Positions 1 through 13,435 of a DNA stretch of 64,000 bases are shown piece by piece (positions within the stretch are counted from its first letter, which is position 1; each line of letters starts with the position of its first letter). The notes under the pieces are model-generated. The model did not search any database. It worked only from the letters and a program-made list of their open reading frames with translations, and was not told the DNA's origin. Origin of the DNA: Cardinalis cardinalis (Eukaryota > Chordata > Aves > Passeriformes > Cardinalidae); NCBI GenBank assembly GCA_014549065.1, contig JACDOX010000087.1, positions 2,646,217 to 2,710,216 on the forward strand. The letters run 5' to 3'. The position numbers and the translations under genes are program-made.

Positions 1-2418
1 CAATTCTCACCACTCCCTGTACTGTGCTGAGGTTTTGTGTCACTCTGGTTAGGATGGTCAGTCTTTCAGCTTAAATTCTGCTGAGTTGTGCTTTTTGCTG
101 TAGCTGGAGGGCATTTTAATGTGTGTACATTTGTGTTAGAGGTAGTCTATAAGTTCTGATCAGGAGCTGTCTAAGCTTTGTAGCTTGATGAATTCCCTGA
201 GCCTTTTTGAGTCTCTCTGTGACTGTGCAGTGGCATCCTGCACAAGCAGGCAAGAAACAGTTTTGGGGGATGACATTTTGATGAATGGACTCAAGACTTT
301 CATGAAGGATGAGGCACTTTGATGGCATTGAGAGAGAGAGAATTCCAACAATAAATCCAAAATGCNTGGAGAGAAAAAAGTGCTGCCTTTGTAAAGCTTT
401 CCTAAGCATCATCTGTGGCAATTTTTGCAAAAAAGGGAGAGTATGTGGAAGAAAAAAACAAGTGTCTTCCTGGTTTTTTGTTGTGGTTTTTTTCCTATCC
501 CAGCTCAGAGGCACTACAGCATGTTGATAAAAAATCTTGAAGCAGGAATGTGGGAATGTTAAGGCAGAAGTAAAAATTTGAGCCCAGCCTGCTTTAAGGG
601 ATGTTGTGAAGACTGGGAACAGGTATCTAAAATATCTACATTTCCATAAGAGATAAGTAACCTGTGGAGAAAACAGCCAAAGTATTGGTAGGATAGAAGG
701 AAATTTCATGGTTTGCCTCTGTATTTCTATAGCTATTTGTGGGAAAAGAATTACATGAAGAGATTTTAACCCAAAATTGTGAAAAGGTTTTCATCTGCTC
801 TTCACTAAAAATGCTCATTCTTTTTTTTNTTTTTTCAAGAAAGAAAAAGATTTGTGCAGTTGACAAAAATAAAAATACAACTACTTTGGTGAATCAGCCA
901 GGAAAGTAGGAAGGTTGCTCACAGGGTGCTCCTGCTAAATTAAAGACCAGCAAAGACACCTGTTTCAATTCCATAGTGTAAAATCTTGTGCAAAAGCAGA
1001 GAATCTGGGTCTGTTAATACTTATTAATTTTGGAGTGCTCTAGCAGTGCTTGTGTGGTGCTTGAGGATGGTGAGAGGTTTGTTTGCAGGGCTGGGAGTTC
1101 TTACAATAAGATTCTTTCTTCTCCTTTCCTTGTCTTTGCAGGAAGAGAGGGCAAGGGTTTCACAGCTCTCATCGATGGTTCTTAGTTGCTGAGTACTTTG
1201 TTTCTTTGAGTTTGCTGCAGGGAAAGAGGGGGAGGCACTTTTAAAACTTTTGTAAACATACAGTTACGTTGACCTTGAGATGATAAAGCTTCTGCTCTTA
1301 TTTTCCATTTTCTGTGGCAATGCTTTATCCAGAAATACCTTCACATGGAGTATAGACAGTTTAAATCTGTCTTCTGCTGAGATATACAGAAGGTCCACCT
1401 AGTTAATTGCCCCTGTTATTTATGTGCCAGATAGATGGCTTTTTATGGGCTATTTTTTCTTCTTTTCATCAAACCTTGAGCTTGTGGCAGTTCCGATTTC
1501 AGAGTGCAGTGCTGTAGGTAGTGCCCTGTGCTGTCTTCCTTGCAAATTGGAGCTTGTATCATGCAAGTGGATGGATTTCTATCCTTGCTGTCATTGTTGC
1601 AAAGGAAAAGAACAACAGGTTAATGCGAGTTTTCCTTAGGAATTGCTTTCTGCCTTTAGGGCTGAGATTTGGGCACGTTTCCGTTCGGTAATGAGCTTTA
1701 CGTTATTAGTTAATTATTGTTTTTCTTAATTTCCTGGTGATTCTTAATCAAGGGCAAATTATCTCCTGGTAGGTTCATATCTGACTGAGGTAGAGAAATA
1801 TTGCAATGAATTCCTTCTGGGTTGTATTGAAACAGAAAGCTGGACCAGCTGTGGCCATCATCAGCTCTGCCATGTGTTCCTCAAGGCTGGGGTACCCAGC
1901 CAAAAACCTTCTGCACTTATGGGGGTGAAAGAAACACACCCAGCATGCAGAGCCAGGAATTTGTTAGCTTAGCTTGAGCAAAAGTCCTAACAGCCTAGCA
2001 GAAAGAATTATTATTAGGCCAATTATGATCATACAGGCACTTACAGTCCAGATCATCTAATTATAAGAGCTCGTTCCTGATAATGATACAGATATAATAA
2101 GCTCTCCAGTGTCTGATTCTTTTCTGGTGTTAATGGTCGTGCTGAAGAAGAAAAGGGAGGTGTCATTACAAGTTGTCAGCAATGTGAGTTCTTCATGTGG
2201 GGGAGTGTGGTGTTGGTCCCCTCTGTGCCAGGAAGAAGGTGAAGTTAATGTTGATGGTTTTTTTCTCCTCTCTCAGGTCTATTTGGGGACATTTTCATGT
2301 GTTTACCAGCACAAATANATGCTCCACTTAGTTGCTATTTATCCAGTGTATCATGATAATTGCCAAAAAGTCAAATTTGCTATAGATAATAATTTTTTAC
2401 TTACGTTGGAGGCTTTTT

Positions 2419-2918
2419 CACAGAATCCCAGATTGGGTCAGGTTGAAAAGGACCACAGTGGGTCCATCTGGTCCAACCTCCCTGCCCAAGCAGGGTCATC
2501 CCAGACCACGTGGCACAGGTCTGGAATATCTAAAGTGAGGGAGACCCCACAGCCCCTCTGGGAAATCTGCTCAGTGCTTGGTCACTGCACAGGGCAGAAG
2601 TTCTTCCTCATGTTCAGGTGGAACTCTCTGTGCATCACTTTGTGCCCTCTCCTGTTGTCCTGCTGCTAGGCACCACGGAGCAGAGCCTGGTCCAGCCTCT
2701 CACACATCCCTGCAGACACTGGCAGACAGGGGTGAGGCTCCTCCTCATCTCCTCTAAAGGCTGAGCAGCCCCAGCTCCCTCTGTCTTACCTCAGGAGAGA
2801 TGCTCCAGTCCCTCCCTCATCTCTGTCACCCTCCNCTGGACCTGCTCCAGGAGCTCCATGTCTGTCTTGTCTGAGGAGCCCAAAAATGGACAGAGCACTC
2901 TGCATGTGGCCTCACCAT
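2419..2918 (-). mobile_element. CR1 LINE 3' fragment, 5'-truncated
   Basis: About 500 bp matches the usual avian CR1 3' region read on the minus strand. The 3' end is at the left, where CAGAATCCCAGATTGGGTCA is followed by an AAAGGACC block. Further right come the familiar CR1 blocks: a 'ccaacctccctgcc' stretch, 'cagccccagctccct', 'gagagatgctccagtccc' and 'ctggacctgctccaggag'. The element ends after 'gcatgtggcctcacca', which is typical 5' truncation. It carries no intact reverse transcriptase. Several frames stay open across it by chance, including one of 186 codons on the opposite strand. The subfamily was not determined. Confidence 0.88.
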
Positions 2919-5189
2919 GGCTTCCTTTCCTTTTTATCCCTGAAATCACTTTTATCCATATTTTAAAGTTGCATTCCTCTAGCAAGCAGCAATGTAGCGT
3001 TAGTGAGTTGTTTATAGCTCAGGGACCCTGCTGCCATCCCATTCCTTCCACATTCAAGGCCCCTGCTGTGAACTTGTGCTNGTCCTTTTGGGAGTCTCTG
3101 TCACAGTCTGTTACAGCCCTGGTTTCCCTCAGCAGCCNCCAAGCTGTGCTTTACTGATAATTAAAGGAGCACTTTATTAACATAGCGTGGTGGTGCACAC
3201 ATCCCTGCTCTGCAGTTGCTAACATTTCACTCTGCAGAAGCACTGGGGCAGTAAAAGACACACATAAATACAGACTTGCCAGCCCAACATATTTTATTTT
3301 ANTTTTTTTTTTCATGGTAATGTCAGTGGTGTTTTTACAGAGTTACTTTCCAACACACTTCATCTGCATCACTGAAACTGAAAACATGTATCAAATCCTG
3401 ACATTAATTGATCTTGCCTTGCAAGATGCAGCCTTTATATTTAAGATTCTTTCTTCTGTAATCTGGTGTTTTCCTCCAAGGACTCTGTGCTTATNGTATT
3501 ACAGGTTGGCTTAAGGATAACTAAGATTTTGTCTATGCCACTTTGCTGTGGCTGAGATGTTTCAAAATTAGCAAAGGCTCATTCTTGTCTCAGTTTCCAT
3601 TGGTCAGATGTATGCTCTTTGAGGAAGCTTGTCATGGTCCTGGGATAATGGTGGCAAGGACCAGATCCTGCTGCTGCTGAGGAGCAATTTGTGAGCAGAG
3701 GCTTTGAATGGCTCAGTGATCCNACACACAACTGGTATGAGAAAGGGATTGGGATTTAGCCCTGACATAAAGAACTAAAATAAAGAGCTCACTTTGGGGG
3801 AATTAATGGGTCTCCTTCAGCCCATCAGTTATCAGTGTATCCTTCAAGGGTTGTGGGAAATAACCTTTAGAAGACCTAACTGTAAATATTAATTCCTCAT
3901 TTTTTGGTCACTGTTGCACATTGTGGAGATTAGNAAGATTTAAGATTTGGTAGGTTCATTTCAGTCTCTGTGGCAGACTTTCCCTAAAATGTCAGTGACC
4001 AAAGAGGCTGAAACTAGAAAACACAGACTCAAAATGTCTGCTATCAATTTTTAATTTGCTTGTAGAAAGGGTATTGTGTCCTCCTGCAGCCAGGATGGTA
4101 AGGAGTAAGAGTCAGGATAGCAGCAGGGTCCTGCAGGGAATTTCAGTGCTGCAGACACAGTGACCACNCTGGAAAGCTGATAAATGCCAGTGGACACTGG
4201 TAGGTGTTGCAGGGCACTGCAGTGAAGAGCTGTTGGATGGAGTCTCAAAGAACTCAGAGGTGCCAAGTACATTATTCATGCAGAAAACAGCAGAGTGGTC
4301 TCCAAAATGAGCAAGAAGCAGCTTTAGCAGCTGAGCCATCCAATCTTGTGTGCTGATGGGAGTATCCATTTTGTAACCTAATCCCACTGCAGGGCCATTC
4401 TAAAGGGAAATGCAATTTTCCCTCTCCAAAGAGGTGTAGAGGTGACCTTCCTCTGAGAGGACTTCTTGGTGAAGAAGTGGCTGCTCTTGTGAAATGGTTT
4501 ATGGAACATGAATGCTGATCAGACAGGGATTTTTGCATTAGCTCTGGGCTCTCTGGATGGACTTGAGAAGAAACGTTGTGGAGCTGTCAGTATTTATGCA
4601 TAGAAAATTGTAACTGGCCAGAAAAAAAAAAGCACGAATCATTATTTCTCATTCAGTGACTGGTGCCCACCTGAAAATATCAGGAAGCAGTATCTCCTTG
4701 GATCAATATTTTGGTTGCAGTAAAGTCAAATTAGAAAATATTGGATATGCAATGCTCAAAAAGGTTATTCTGGATGCATAAGCTTTGTTGCTGGAGTGAA
4801 AGGAATAGTGGTGGATCCTTTTACCAGATCATTGGGATGATGGGACGTGGGAATGGCACCTGATGTCTGAAATGGTCCAGAGCTGNGAAGAGAAGCTGTG
4901 GCTGCTCAGGGCACCCCACACTTGCAGCCACCTGGGGAGAGGTGGGGTTAAGCCCTTTTCTCTAACAGTGCTGGGAATAAACATTTCTTGTCAGGATTTA
5001 CAACATTGCATGTGGTTTTGGTTTGGGTTTTTTTTATTAGAATCCTAAATGGCAGGAGAAGGGGAGGTAANTGGGAAGTGACCCTTAAAGAAATGATGCG
5101 TACCAATCTTGTATTTAATCTTTGTGACTAAGGAAGCTTTCTTAAGTGTTGCTGGAAACTTTCATGGTGAATTTGAAACCTCTTCTCCC

Positions 5190-5250
5190 CATGAGCTCAA
5201 CAGGAGTTTCCCCACTGACTTCAAGAGAAGTATAATCAGGGCTAGAATTA
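5190..5250. repeat. possible ancient amniote repeat remnant
   Basis: The stretch around 'aggagtttccccactgactt' resembles the 'gagttttgccattgacttcaatgg' motif of old, widely shared amniote CR1/L3-like repeats. It is short and diverged, so this is a weak call from pattern memory only. Confidence 0.3.
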
Positions 5251-7490
5251 TTAAAATAAATACCTTTAAACTACAGACTCTGTAACCACTTTCCAGATGT
5301 AGAAAGCCTGTGTCAGCTTCATGCTCTTTTCATTATCGGGTAAAATTATTTTGATAGGTGAGATGCTAATTCTGTACTTCTCTGTTGTTTCCTTTGTGTG
5401 TCCTTAATATTTATGGAATATTCNGCTGATTTCTGCTGAAGCTAACAAAAAAGTACCCTGCAGCTTGCAGTAAGCCCAGGCTGTTGTTACACACGTGGTT
5501 AGNAGCTATCACAGTGAAATATTCAGTGTGCAAGGCTCAGCACTTCTGCAGGCTTAAAACAATGTTTTTGCACAATGGCAACACTGCAGCCATTAAGTCA
5601 ACTTCAGAAAAGCACAGTTATCTTAAAACAAAAGCAGCAGAGGTGTTAATTTATGCTTCATAACCTGGTATTTGTCACAGTGCTATCTGCATCCTGCAGC
5701 AGGGGATGCTGGGGAGGAGCAGAAAGGCACAGGCACCAGAAGGGTGTCAAACCAAGGGAGGCTGCTTGTGCTGGGAAGAGCATTAATCATCCCATAATGA
5801 AGTATGTGTTTGTTTCTGGCAGATAATTTGAGAAAGAAAAGAAAAAGAGCTAAGTAATTTCTTTTCCCTTCTATTGCTCCCTTGTACATCTTTTGCAGTT
5901 ACATAATCAAGGGTAATTAGTGAGATATTCATCAAGGATAACTAGCTTTCATGTATCTTACAGGTGCAACTGTGAAAAATATTTAATGTTCTGATTTTCC
6001 TCATGATTCTGAAGCAGNAATGTTTTCATTAGGTTTTGCTTTTCATTTTAAGCTCAAGAGTAATTTATTTTTTCCCCATAAAGTTAGGNAGGAAAATCTA
6101 ACTTGAGACACTCTACAAGATGCTTCAACACAAGTGTGTAGTATCAAAACCTAATTATGTTCCATGAAAAATCAATTTCAGTCTTTATATTAGAAAATTA
6201 GAAAGGACCAGTATGCATTTTCAGTTGTATAACCTAATTCACGTATTTTATGTGTATTGGTAGGTTTTAAATGGAAGAGCTGTCTCAACAGTTCTCTTTT
6301 GCAGACTACACAACAAAGTGTACTACTGTGTATCCTACAAGTGTGCTCATGAGCAACTTAGAGTAGTTTGATGAAATTTGCATTGCATCAATTCGTTTGA
6401 AGTCAGTGAAAAATCTTGTGAGTCATGAAGAATCTCATTTTCTCATCAGGGCCATGATGGATGATGAGTAAAGCAACACCAACCTTCCTTCCCTCTGAAT
6501 TCATCCCCACTTCCTTCCCGTTCTGGGATGATGCTTATGACATCTTTTTGCTAGAAAAAGAGCAGTTTCACATCTACTGAATCAACCTTTTTGGGAATAT
6601 GATGGGCTCCAAGGACTTGCTGTTTTTAAATCCTGCACATAACCATGCATGTGTTAGATTTCTTCCGATATTAAAAGGCCATCAGGAGGGAATGGCTGCA
6701 ATCTGTGGTAGATGTATGAGGGGAAAAGGATTATTTACAGCCTGCATGTTATTTGTTGTCATCTGGAGGGCTTATCATCTCATCATTTACAATGTGGCTC
6801 TGTCGCAAAGTTGTGGAGTTCTTGGCATTTAAGAAAAGTTTTAAGTTTTGCAGCTTAACATGAGGTGCAAGCAGGCAGAGGCAGGCAGAATCAGCTCCTA
6901 ACTTGGAACAAACTGAACGTCATTGCTAAGCCAGCAAGAGATTCATGTTATTTTTAAAAGACCTCTTAGAAGCAAAGTGAGTGGCCAGTGTGGTCCTTAC
7001 ACTGATAATGTGAGGAGGTGACTCCTGCAAATCCTAGAAATGGTGCTTGGGAAGGAGTGGAGACAAGATCAGGTAAATGGGGCTTTCCACGTTAAATTCT
7101 GGAATTTCTGCAGGGCTGGAGATGCCCCAGCCCCTCGTGGTGACATCTCCTGGTGCCACCCCCTGGCAGGAGAAGCTTTCCCTTTCTCTTGTCAGCACCT
7201 CCCCATGGAGAGCTGTTAAAAACANCCCCTTGCCCCTTGTCTCTTTCAGGAACCCATCACAGCAATTAATTCCATGGTGGCAGTGTGAAAAAGAGGGAAA
7301 AAATCAAATAATTTCTTCCCTAGATTACTTCTTCTTTTTCATTACTTCTTTTTAGGTTCTCCTTTCTGTGGAAATAAGGTGCCTTGGGTAGGGAAGGCCT
7401 GCAGCACTAACAGGGTAAATTCTTTGGGTATTATACTATTGTTTTCTTGGAGCTTGAATTTTTTTCCTCTAATCTTTACAACAGGCGAAT

Positions 7491-7558
7491 TTATTATTAT
7501 TAATAATAGTAATAATAATACTACTAATAATAGCAATAGTAGTAATAATAGTAATAAT
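7491..7558. repeat. interrupted ATT/AAT trinucleotide repeat
   Basis: A run of ATT triplets switches near position 7501 to AAT triplets with scattered AGT, ACT and AGC interruptions. The switch makes the left part partly self-complementary to the right part. The repeat explains the long Leu, Ile and Asn runs in short frames on both strands, which are not genes. Confidence 0.9.
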
Positions 7559-7659
7559 GTTGCCATGAAAAATATGTAGAATTGAACACCAGAGCACAAG
7601 GGAGGAGATGCTACCCTGTTGTGCTGTGGGAAGAGGTCTCCAGCTGCAGAACAGTAAAA

Positions 7660-7736
7660 TGTATATATTTATATTTGTATTTATATTTATGTTCTTTCCC
7701 ATGCTCTCACATATGCTTTCATATATATATATATAA
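7660..7736. repeat. AT-rich simple repeats (TATATT-type and AT dinucleotide)
   Basis: A degenerate hexanucleotide TATATT array lies at about 7660-7691, and an AT dinucleotide run at 7721-7736. About 30 bp of mixed sequence separates them. Confidence 0.85.
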
Positions 7737-9107
7737 AAATGTATATCTGCTCTCACAAACCACTGAAGACAAGGAAAATATGTGCATTTTACATCTTAGT
7801 AAGCAATGTTTTCTGCCTTAAACGGCATATTTCATTCCCCATTTGAGCGTTTACAGGTGTTACATGAGCTGTGTTCTAGTCAGTTATTATTTATAATTGA
7901 TTAAGCTCGATCCTCTTTGTGTGAGGCACTAATCTGCTTTGGTGTGACAAGTGTTTATCTGATGAGTTCTTGTCACTCTGTTTGCCACACCATAATTCAC
8001 ATGAAGCAGCAGCATCCCATCTCTGCTAGCAGGGGGTTCCTGCAGCTCTCAGAGACAGGGGAATATGCACAGCTTCTAGAATCATCATTGGAAGCTAAGC
8101 AACACTCATTAATACTCATTGCATGTCATAGAGTTTAAAAAAAACCAAAAAACAAATTGAACACAAGCAAAAAAAATTCTCTATTAAAATATGCTTTGTA
8201 TCATGTGCAGATTAAGAGGGAAGAGATTTTTTTTTTAATAAATACAAATGCCAATTTTTTCTCACTTCCACCACACTGCTGAGCTCCCAACCTGTGTTTA
8301 GGTAATTGGGAAATTTTTGAAGGGCAGGAAGGATCTGCAGTGGAGTTCCAGCTCCTGTCAGGGTGCAGATGGAGTTATAGAAAGGACAGGACCTGGGGAA
8401 GCTCCTGCTGGGCTTGGGGTGCACATGCAGCACTGAACATCCCACGTCTCTGTGATCCCAGCCTGTTGCTGGCTGGGCAGGTGGAGAAGGAGGGGGCTTG
8501 GCCTTTTATTTTGATGAGTTATTTTTAAAAGCTAAAACCACATAAATGAATGATTTAGTGACTACTGGGAATACAGTCGTTTTTCCTGATAAAGTGAGAA
8601 GGCAGTAAAGCATCAAAATTTGATGTCATGGCTGTTAAATTCTGTAATTTTATACTTCCATTGATCAGAAGATGAATTTATGGCTACGTATTTTCAGCAT
8701 TGTAAAAGTCCACATAATTTAATTGTTAATATAAGGTCAAAAGTGAATTAGCATAATAATATCTGAACTGCACTGCCCTAAAATCCCCTGACAGACATCT
8801 TTCTGACTCCTGCTNTTATAAAAACTGTTCCCATTGGTTCTTAACCCCGTTAAAGTTGTTCCTGGATAAGCTTTGCANGGGTGGTTTATGAGAGCCTGTT
8901 TGAATAAGCAGTCCTTAGATGGTGCCTCTGTGCTGGTGGGATGGCTGTTTTTCTGTGAGATATTAGCANCACAGAGAGAGCCTGTATCAATCCTGATGCT
9001 CATAAACTTCAGTTTCATNAACTTTTTCTTGGTTAAAAATCTCACTGCTTTTCTTCAGAGTCAGTTCTGACAACGTTAAGTTATATNTTCAAAGTTATAA
9101 AATTATT

Positions 9108-9160
9108 ATGTATATATTTTATATACATAATATATAGACTTACATATATATATATATATG
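9108..9160. repeat. AT palindrome plus AT dinucleotide run
   Basis: Positions 9108-9116 (ATGTATATA) are the inverted complement of 9120-9128 with a 3-base loop. About 20 bp farther on is a TA dinucleotide run. This is low-complexity intronic DNA that could extrude as a small hairpin. Confidence 0.8.
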
Positions 9161-9537
9161 TCTGGGGTTTTTTTCCTCCCCTTCATTTTATCACCTTNAT
9201 GCCCTAATAGTCATGTACATTGGGTTTCACTATTCAGCCTTCATGTGCTTTTGTTCTCCTGGGTCTATTTATTAATTAATGCCTTTCTCTGTGTTTTGGA
9301 GGTCCATTAGTTTAAAGGGCTATTGCTACATCTTGAGTTTAAATTAAAAAAAAAAAAGAAAAGCCAACAGCCACTTTTCAGTGTGGCAAAATGCTTGTAA
9401 TAACGATGTAAGAAGTGGATATAATGCCATAATGTGTATTTGGTTTTGAGAGGATTTGATTTAGAGNGAGATTTCAGGCACCTGGTTTTGGCAGCAGAAT
9501 CTTGGCTTGTGGTTTCTCTATTACAAAATTCAAAGGA

Positions 9538-9595
9538 GAATTAGGAAACCCATAATTAGGAAATCCAGAATTAGAAAGTCCAGCATTGGGAAACT
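9538..9595. repeat. 15-bp minisatellite, about 4 copies
   Basis: Three full copies of a 15-bp unit (GAATTAGGAAACCCA and close variants) start at 9538, 9553 and 9568. A partial fourth copy starts at 9583. On the minus strand it encodes a repeated Leu/Ile/Phe-rich string, which explains the end of an open frame there. Confidence 0.85.
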
Positions 9596-10989
9596 TTTTG
9601 AAAAGCAGCAGGCTGAAATGAACTGTCTAAAGTGGTAAATGGGGAAGACAGGGGTGAAGTGAAGGGACCAGGAGTGGGGTCCTGTTGGAAATCCCTTGAT
9701 TTTAGGGTTCCCTTGATTTTTCTGACACTTGTCCTCCTTGAGAAGTGCAGCCACACCTGCATTTGGAGCTCCTGTGGCCGTCTCATGGATAGTTTCATCC
9801 ATGCATAGGTACACAGGATTCTGTAAAATTCTTGCTTTCCATCTGGACTGAGGAGCCTCAGCCCAGCAGGACGTACCGGGTGTGCGCTAAGATACCTGGC
9901 TGAGCCTTTTAGAAATAGCTGGAATATTTCTGCTTCAGGCCCTGTGTTACAGTTAGGTTTGTTAAAATAATCCAGCTGCTGCCCCAGGGAAAGCAGCCCA
10001 GCTGCAGGATCACATTACAAGGCTGGAGAATCAGGGTCAGGCTTCCCATCCCTTCAGGCTGGGCAAAGTCATTTGCAAGCCGAGGGCTGCGCGCTCTGCA
10101 CCTCCAGCGTGGCAATGCAGAGTATCAGGATAATGATGAAGGCATTTGGGTCTCCTGGAGAAATGTCATTTAATTATTCATTGTGCACTGCTGGTTGAAC
10201 TCTGCTGGCTGGGTCACACACGTTTCTGAGCTGCTTTGTAAGCAGGGGAAAAGGCAGGAGGGAATTCAGTGCAGTATCCCTGCCTGTTAATTATTGGCCT
10301 ACTGATCCATAGGAAAAACCAAGCATAACAGGCATGAAACTGCTGTTGAAGTTAGCATTAGTGAACTGNTCTGCCACATGCAAAGGCAGAAAAATGATAA
10401 GGAAAAGATGGTTTATAGGAACAAGTCACTCCTGTTTTTCTGTTGCTGCTGTTTACTTTGAACAATTTAGGGGCATCCCTCTGANGCTAAGAATGCATGG
10501 ACTAATGGTATGATTGGGTAATATCTCATTTTCATTTGCANAGTTCAAGTGAAACCAACGATTTTGCCCAACTGAGGGCAGCATAAATGCAGTGCTAGCA
10601 ATCCTGAGCATGACTGAGTGCAGTAAGGGGATGTGGGTGATGATAGGTGGCTAAAAAAACCNAAGTAGAGAATAGCTACAGTATCAAAAAAAAGAAAAAA
10701 ATGGAGGGGATGCAGTTACTAATTTAGGTGATCTTTTATTTAAAGGAAATAGCTTTTTTATTTTTTCTTAGAAACACCAGGTGCATGTCTTGTGGTTTAG
10801 AACTAGGAGGAATTCCACTTAGACGTGAATTTGCAGAATAAAGACCTCAGGAGNTGCCAAGATATAATCTTTGCAGATTGTTGAAGCACTCCATGAAAGA
10901 CTGAGATACCAGTTGTGAGAAGAAAAGAAACCAAGTCCAAAGACCAGTTTTCTGTGCAGGAAAGGGAGGGTGTAGCTACCAGGAGGTCT

Positions 10990-11235
10990 GGCAGAAGGGG
11001 AGCTCTGGGTTCTCNANGTNATAAANAAGAAGCTNGACTAGGCCAATANTCAAGNAGCAATCAATTTATTAATTAATATGGTAAAGNAGGAGCTTATCTC
11101 ATCCAGAANAGAAGAGCAGGTAGAGGCTGAGCACAAAAAACTTGTGCCACACCTATTTGCAGCAATCCAAGGAGAACAATTTAATTACTTTNAAACTGAG
11201 AGCAGGCATGGAGTGCTGCTAANTTAGCAGTGAGA
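10990..11235 (-). mobile_element. probable LTR-like interspersed repeat, N-rich
   Basis: Nine single-base N calls fall within about 95 bp (11015-11109), far above the window background. The core 'caatcaatttattaattaat' read on the minus strand contains an AATAAA-type signal, as the other LTR remnants here do. The boundaries are unclear and could extend to about 11400. It could also be a different repeat class. Confidence 0.4.
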
Positions 11236-13435
11236 CTAAAGGGTTCAGAATCTGGTCAGACTCAGATCAGTAATTATAATCATCCCAGTAATTACAGAAA
11301 AGTACTGCAGCTGGGAGGTGATTATGGATTTGTATACACCTCAGCTTCTCCTTTTTAAGCATGTGAGACAGCACCCTATTATCTTCNTTTTGTTCCCTTA
11401 CTTCTCACTTACTTCTTTCTTTAGCACTGGAGGGGAAAAAAACCCTGAAAAAATATTGAGCTCCACAAAATGCAATTAAATCCTCTCTTTAAGTGCCAAG
11501 GGCTGGAGGTGAGGAGAGGAAGGAGCAAATTTCATCTCTTCTCTTGTGTTTTGAGTACTCAGAAGTTTCCTATGAAATGAAGTACTTGAGGTTTCATGAG
11601 TGGCTGGTGGGAGGCAGGGTCAGCATCATGCTGTCTAGGAAAACAGGAGTGCACAGGGGTAAGGTATGTTCAACAAAGATGCTCCATACTTAAGTATTCT
11701 TTTTCTGGGAAAAACAGATATCATATATCTAGTTTTTAATGTACTTATAACCTTACACTCTATTAGCACAATAAAAAAAATTTTTATCGGTAGAAAATTT
11801 TGATATTTAGAAAGTATGAATGGTGGAAGATGTGATTATGTTTCAGATTATCTTTCTCTATCAAGGATATCCAGGCATTTGGAAAAGAATGCAAAACTTG
11901 AAAATAGAGAGTGGCAGTCATTTTTCTGCAAGTTGGTTTTCTCTGCATGTTTCTCCATATTTACTCTTGGCATTGAATGGACTGCCCCAAGTAGTGTTAT
12001 CATCACCCAAAATGGCAAAGACTATTTCAGTGTTTGACTGACTCCTGGAATATCTCAAGATATGGGTGATCCTTATGGGTTGGCCCTNTAAGGATGATGG
12101 ATTCCAACTGCCCCCCCGTGCAGAACCACGTGAAACTAAGCCATGTGTCACCTAGAGCCAGCTGGTATGTGTGAGGTGTTTCTCTGTGAATATGGGAAAG
12201 AACAATTCACAAAAAGGGATGAAATGANAAGAGTTGAGAAGGAGCAGGAAGACACTGCTGACAGTGTTTAGCAAACTCTATTCTGTGTATCTATTATGTG
12301 TGCCAACATTGGTAACAAAAGCTCCTCATACCCCTCAAACCATTTGAAGTTAGAGTTTTTGCTTCTACAAANCACTGTGGCCACTGTTCATGGCCAGTCA
12401 TTAGCCATGGACACTAAAAGGGGGGGTGGCAAGTTACTGGGCTCTTCCCAGAATTGTGAGATGATAGTTCTGTGAGATGTCATCAGACTGTGAGCTATAA
12501 TCAGGGCACACTGAGGACCANTGGGGTTTGGGACCTACTGGAACACATTTTGCTGAAGTGAAGAACAGGGAGCCCCTGCATATTGTCCTTCTGTGATGTA
12601 AAGAAAATGAGATTCCCTTTTTGTGTGAAGAATCAGAGCTGAGCACTTCCATTTCCCTCCAAAGAAGCAGGCTGGGGACAAAGCCCCATGAGATCCTGGA
12701 GTTCTCCCTGGTGTCTGTGTAACTGCTGTGTCAGACAGCAGTGAGAGCAGGAGACACAGGCTCCTTCAAAGGGACAATTTCCCCAACTCAGAGCACAACA
12801 CTTCTCTGTCCATTACATCCCCTGGAGATCCCTGCTGGGTCAGGACCCTTTAACAGCTCTAATAATGCTTGGGATGGCAGGACAGGAGCTCTCAGGAGCT
12901 CTGCAGGTGTTGGCATGGTGATAACATGGCAGGGCAGGGCCAGAGGGACCNTGGTGAGCTGAAGGGAAGAGCTTGAAAAGCTTCCACAGAGCAGCAGTGA
13001 CAAGTGCCATACCCAGCATCTTGGGCAGAAAAATTCCAGATTTGATATCTTTTGGGGGGTCAACAGGCTTTTGAGAGGCTTTGCAGAAAAATACCTGGGT
13101 TGGTCTCATTTTTTATTGAGGTCTCAAAAAGCATTTATGCTGTGGGGAATGTTTTGGGGAGGAATCGTGGACAAAATTCTGGGTGAACTTTGCCTCATCC
13201 TAATGAGGCTGGTCTATGTCATCAGAAAAGCTACAGTAAAATTTGCTAGATTGTCTCTAGCCTGGCCAACCTTTCTCACCTGTCTTTAGCATCTCTAGGT
13301 ATTTTGGTTATTCCCTTGAAATCCTGANATTTGTTGAATGGTTGGGTTCAGAATAATTCATGCTGTGGGCACTTAACAGCAAGCAAGAGCCATGAAAATG
13401 TTTCTCATCCCAGGGGTTTTTATGTGCATTTATGT

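Noticed and set aside
2109..2669. 186-codon + strand open frame
   Set aside because: Most of it is antisense to the CR1 element, and the frame does not encode CR1 proteins or anything recognisable.
7342..7756. Leu/Ile-rich minus-strand frames resembling a membrane protein
   Set aside because: The hydrophobic runs are translations of the ATT/AAT trinucleotide and TATATT repeats.
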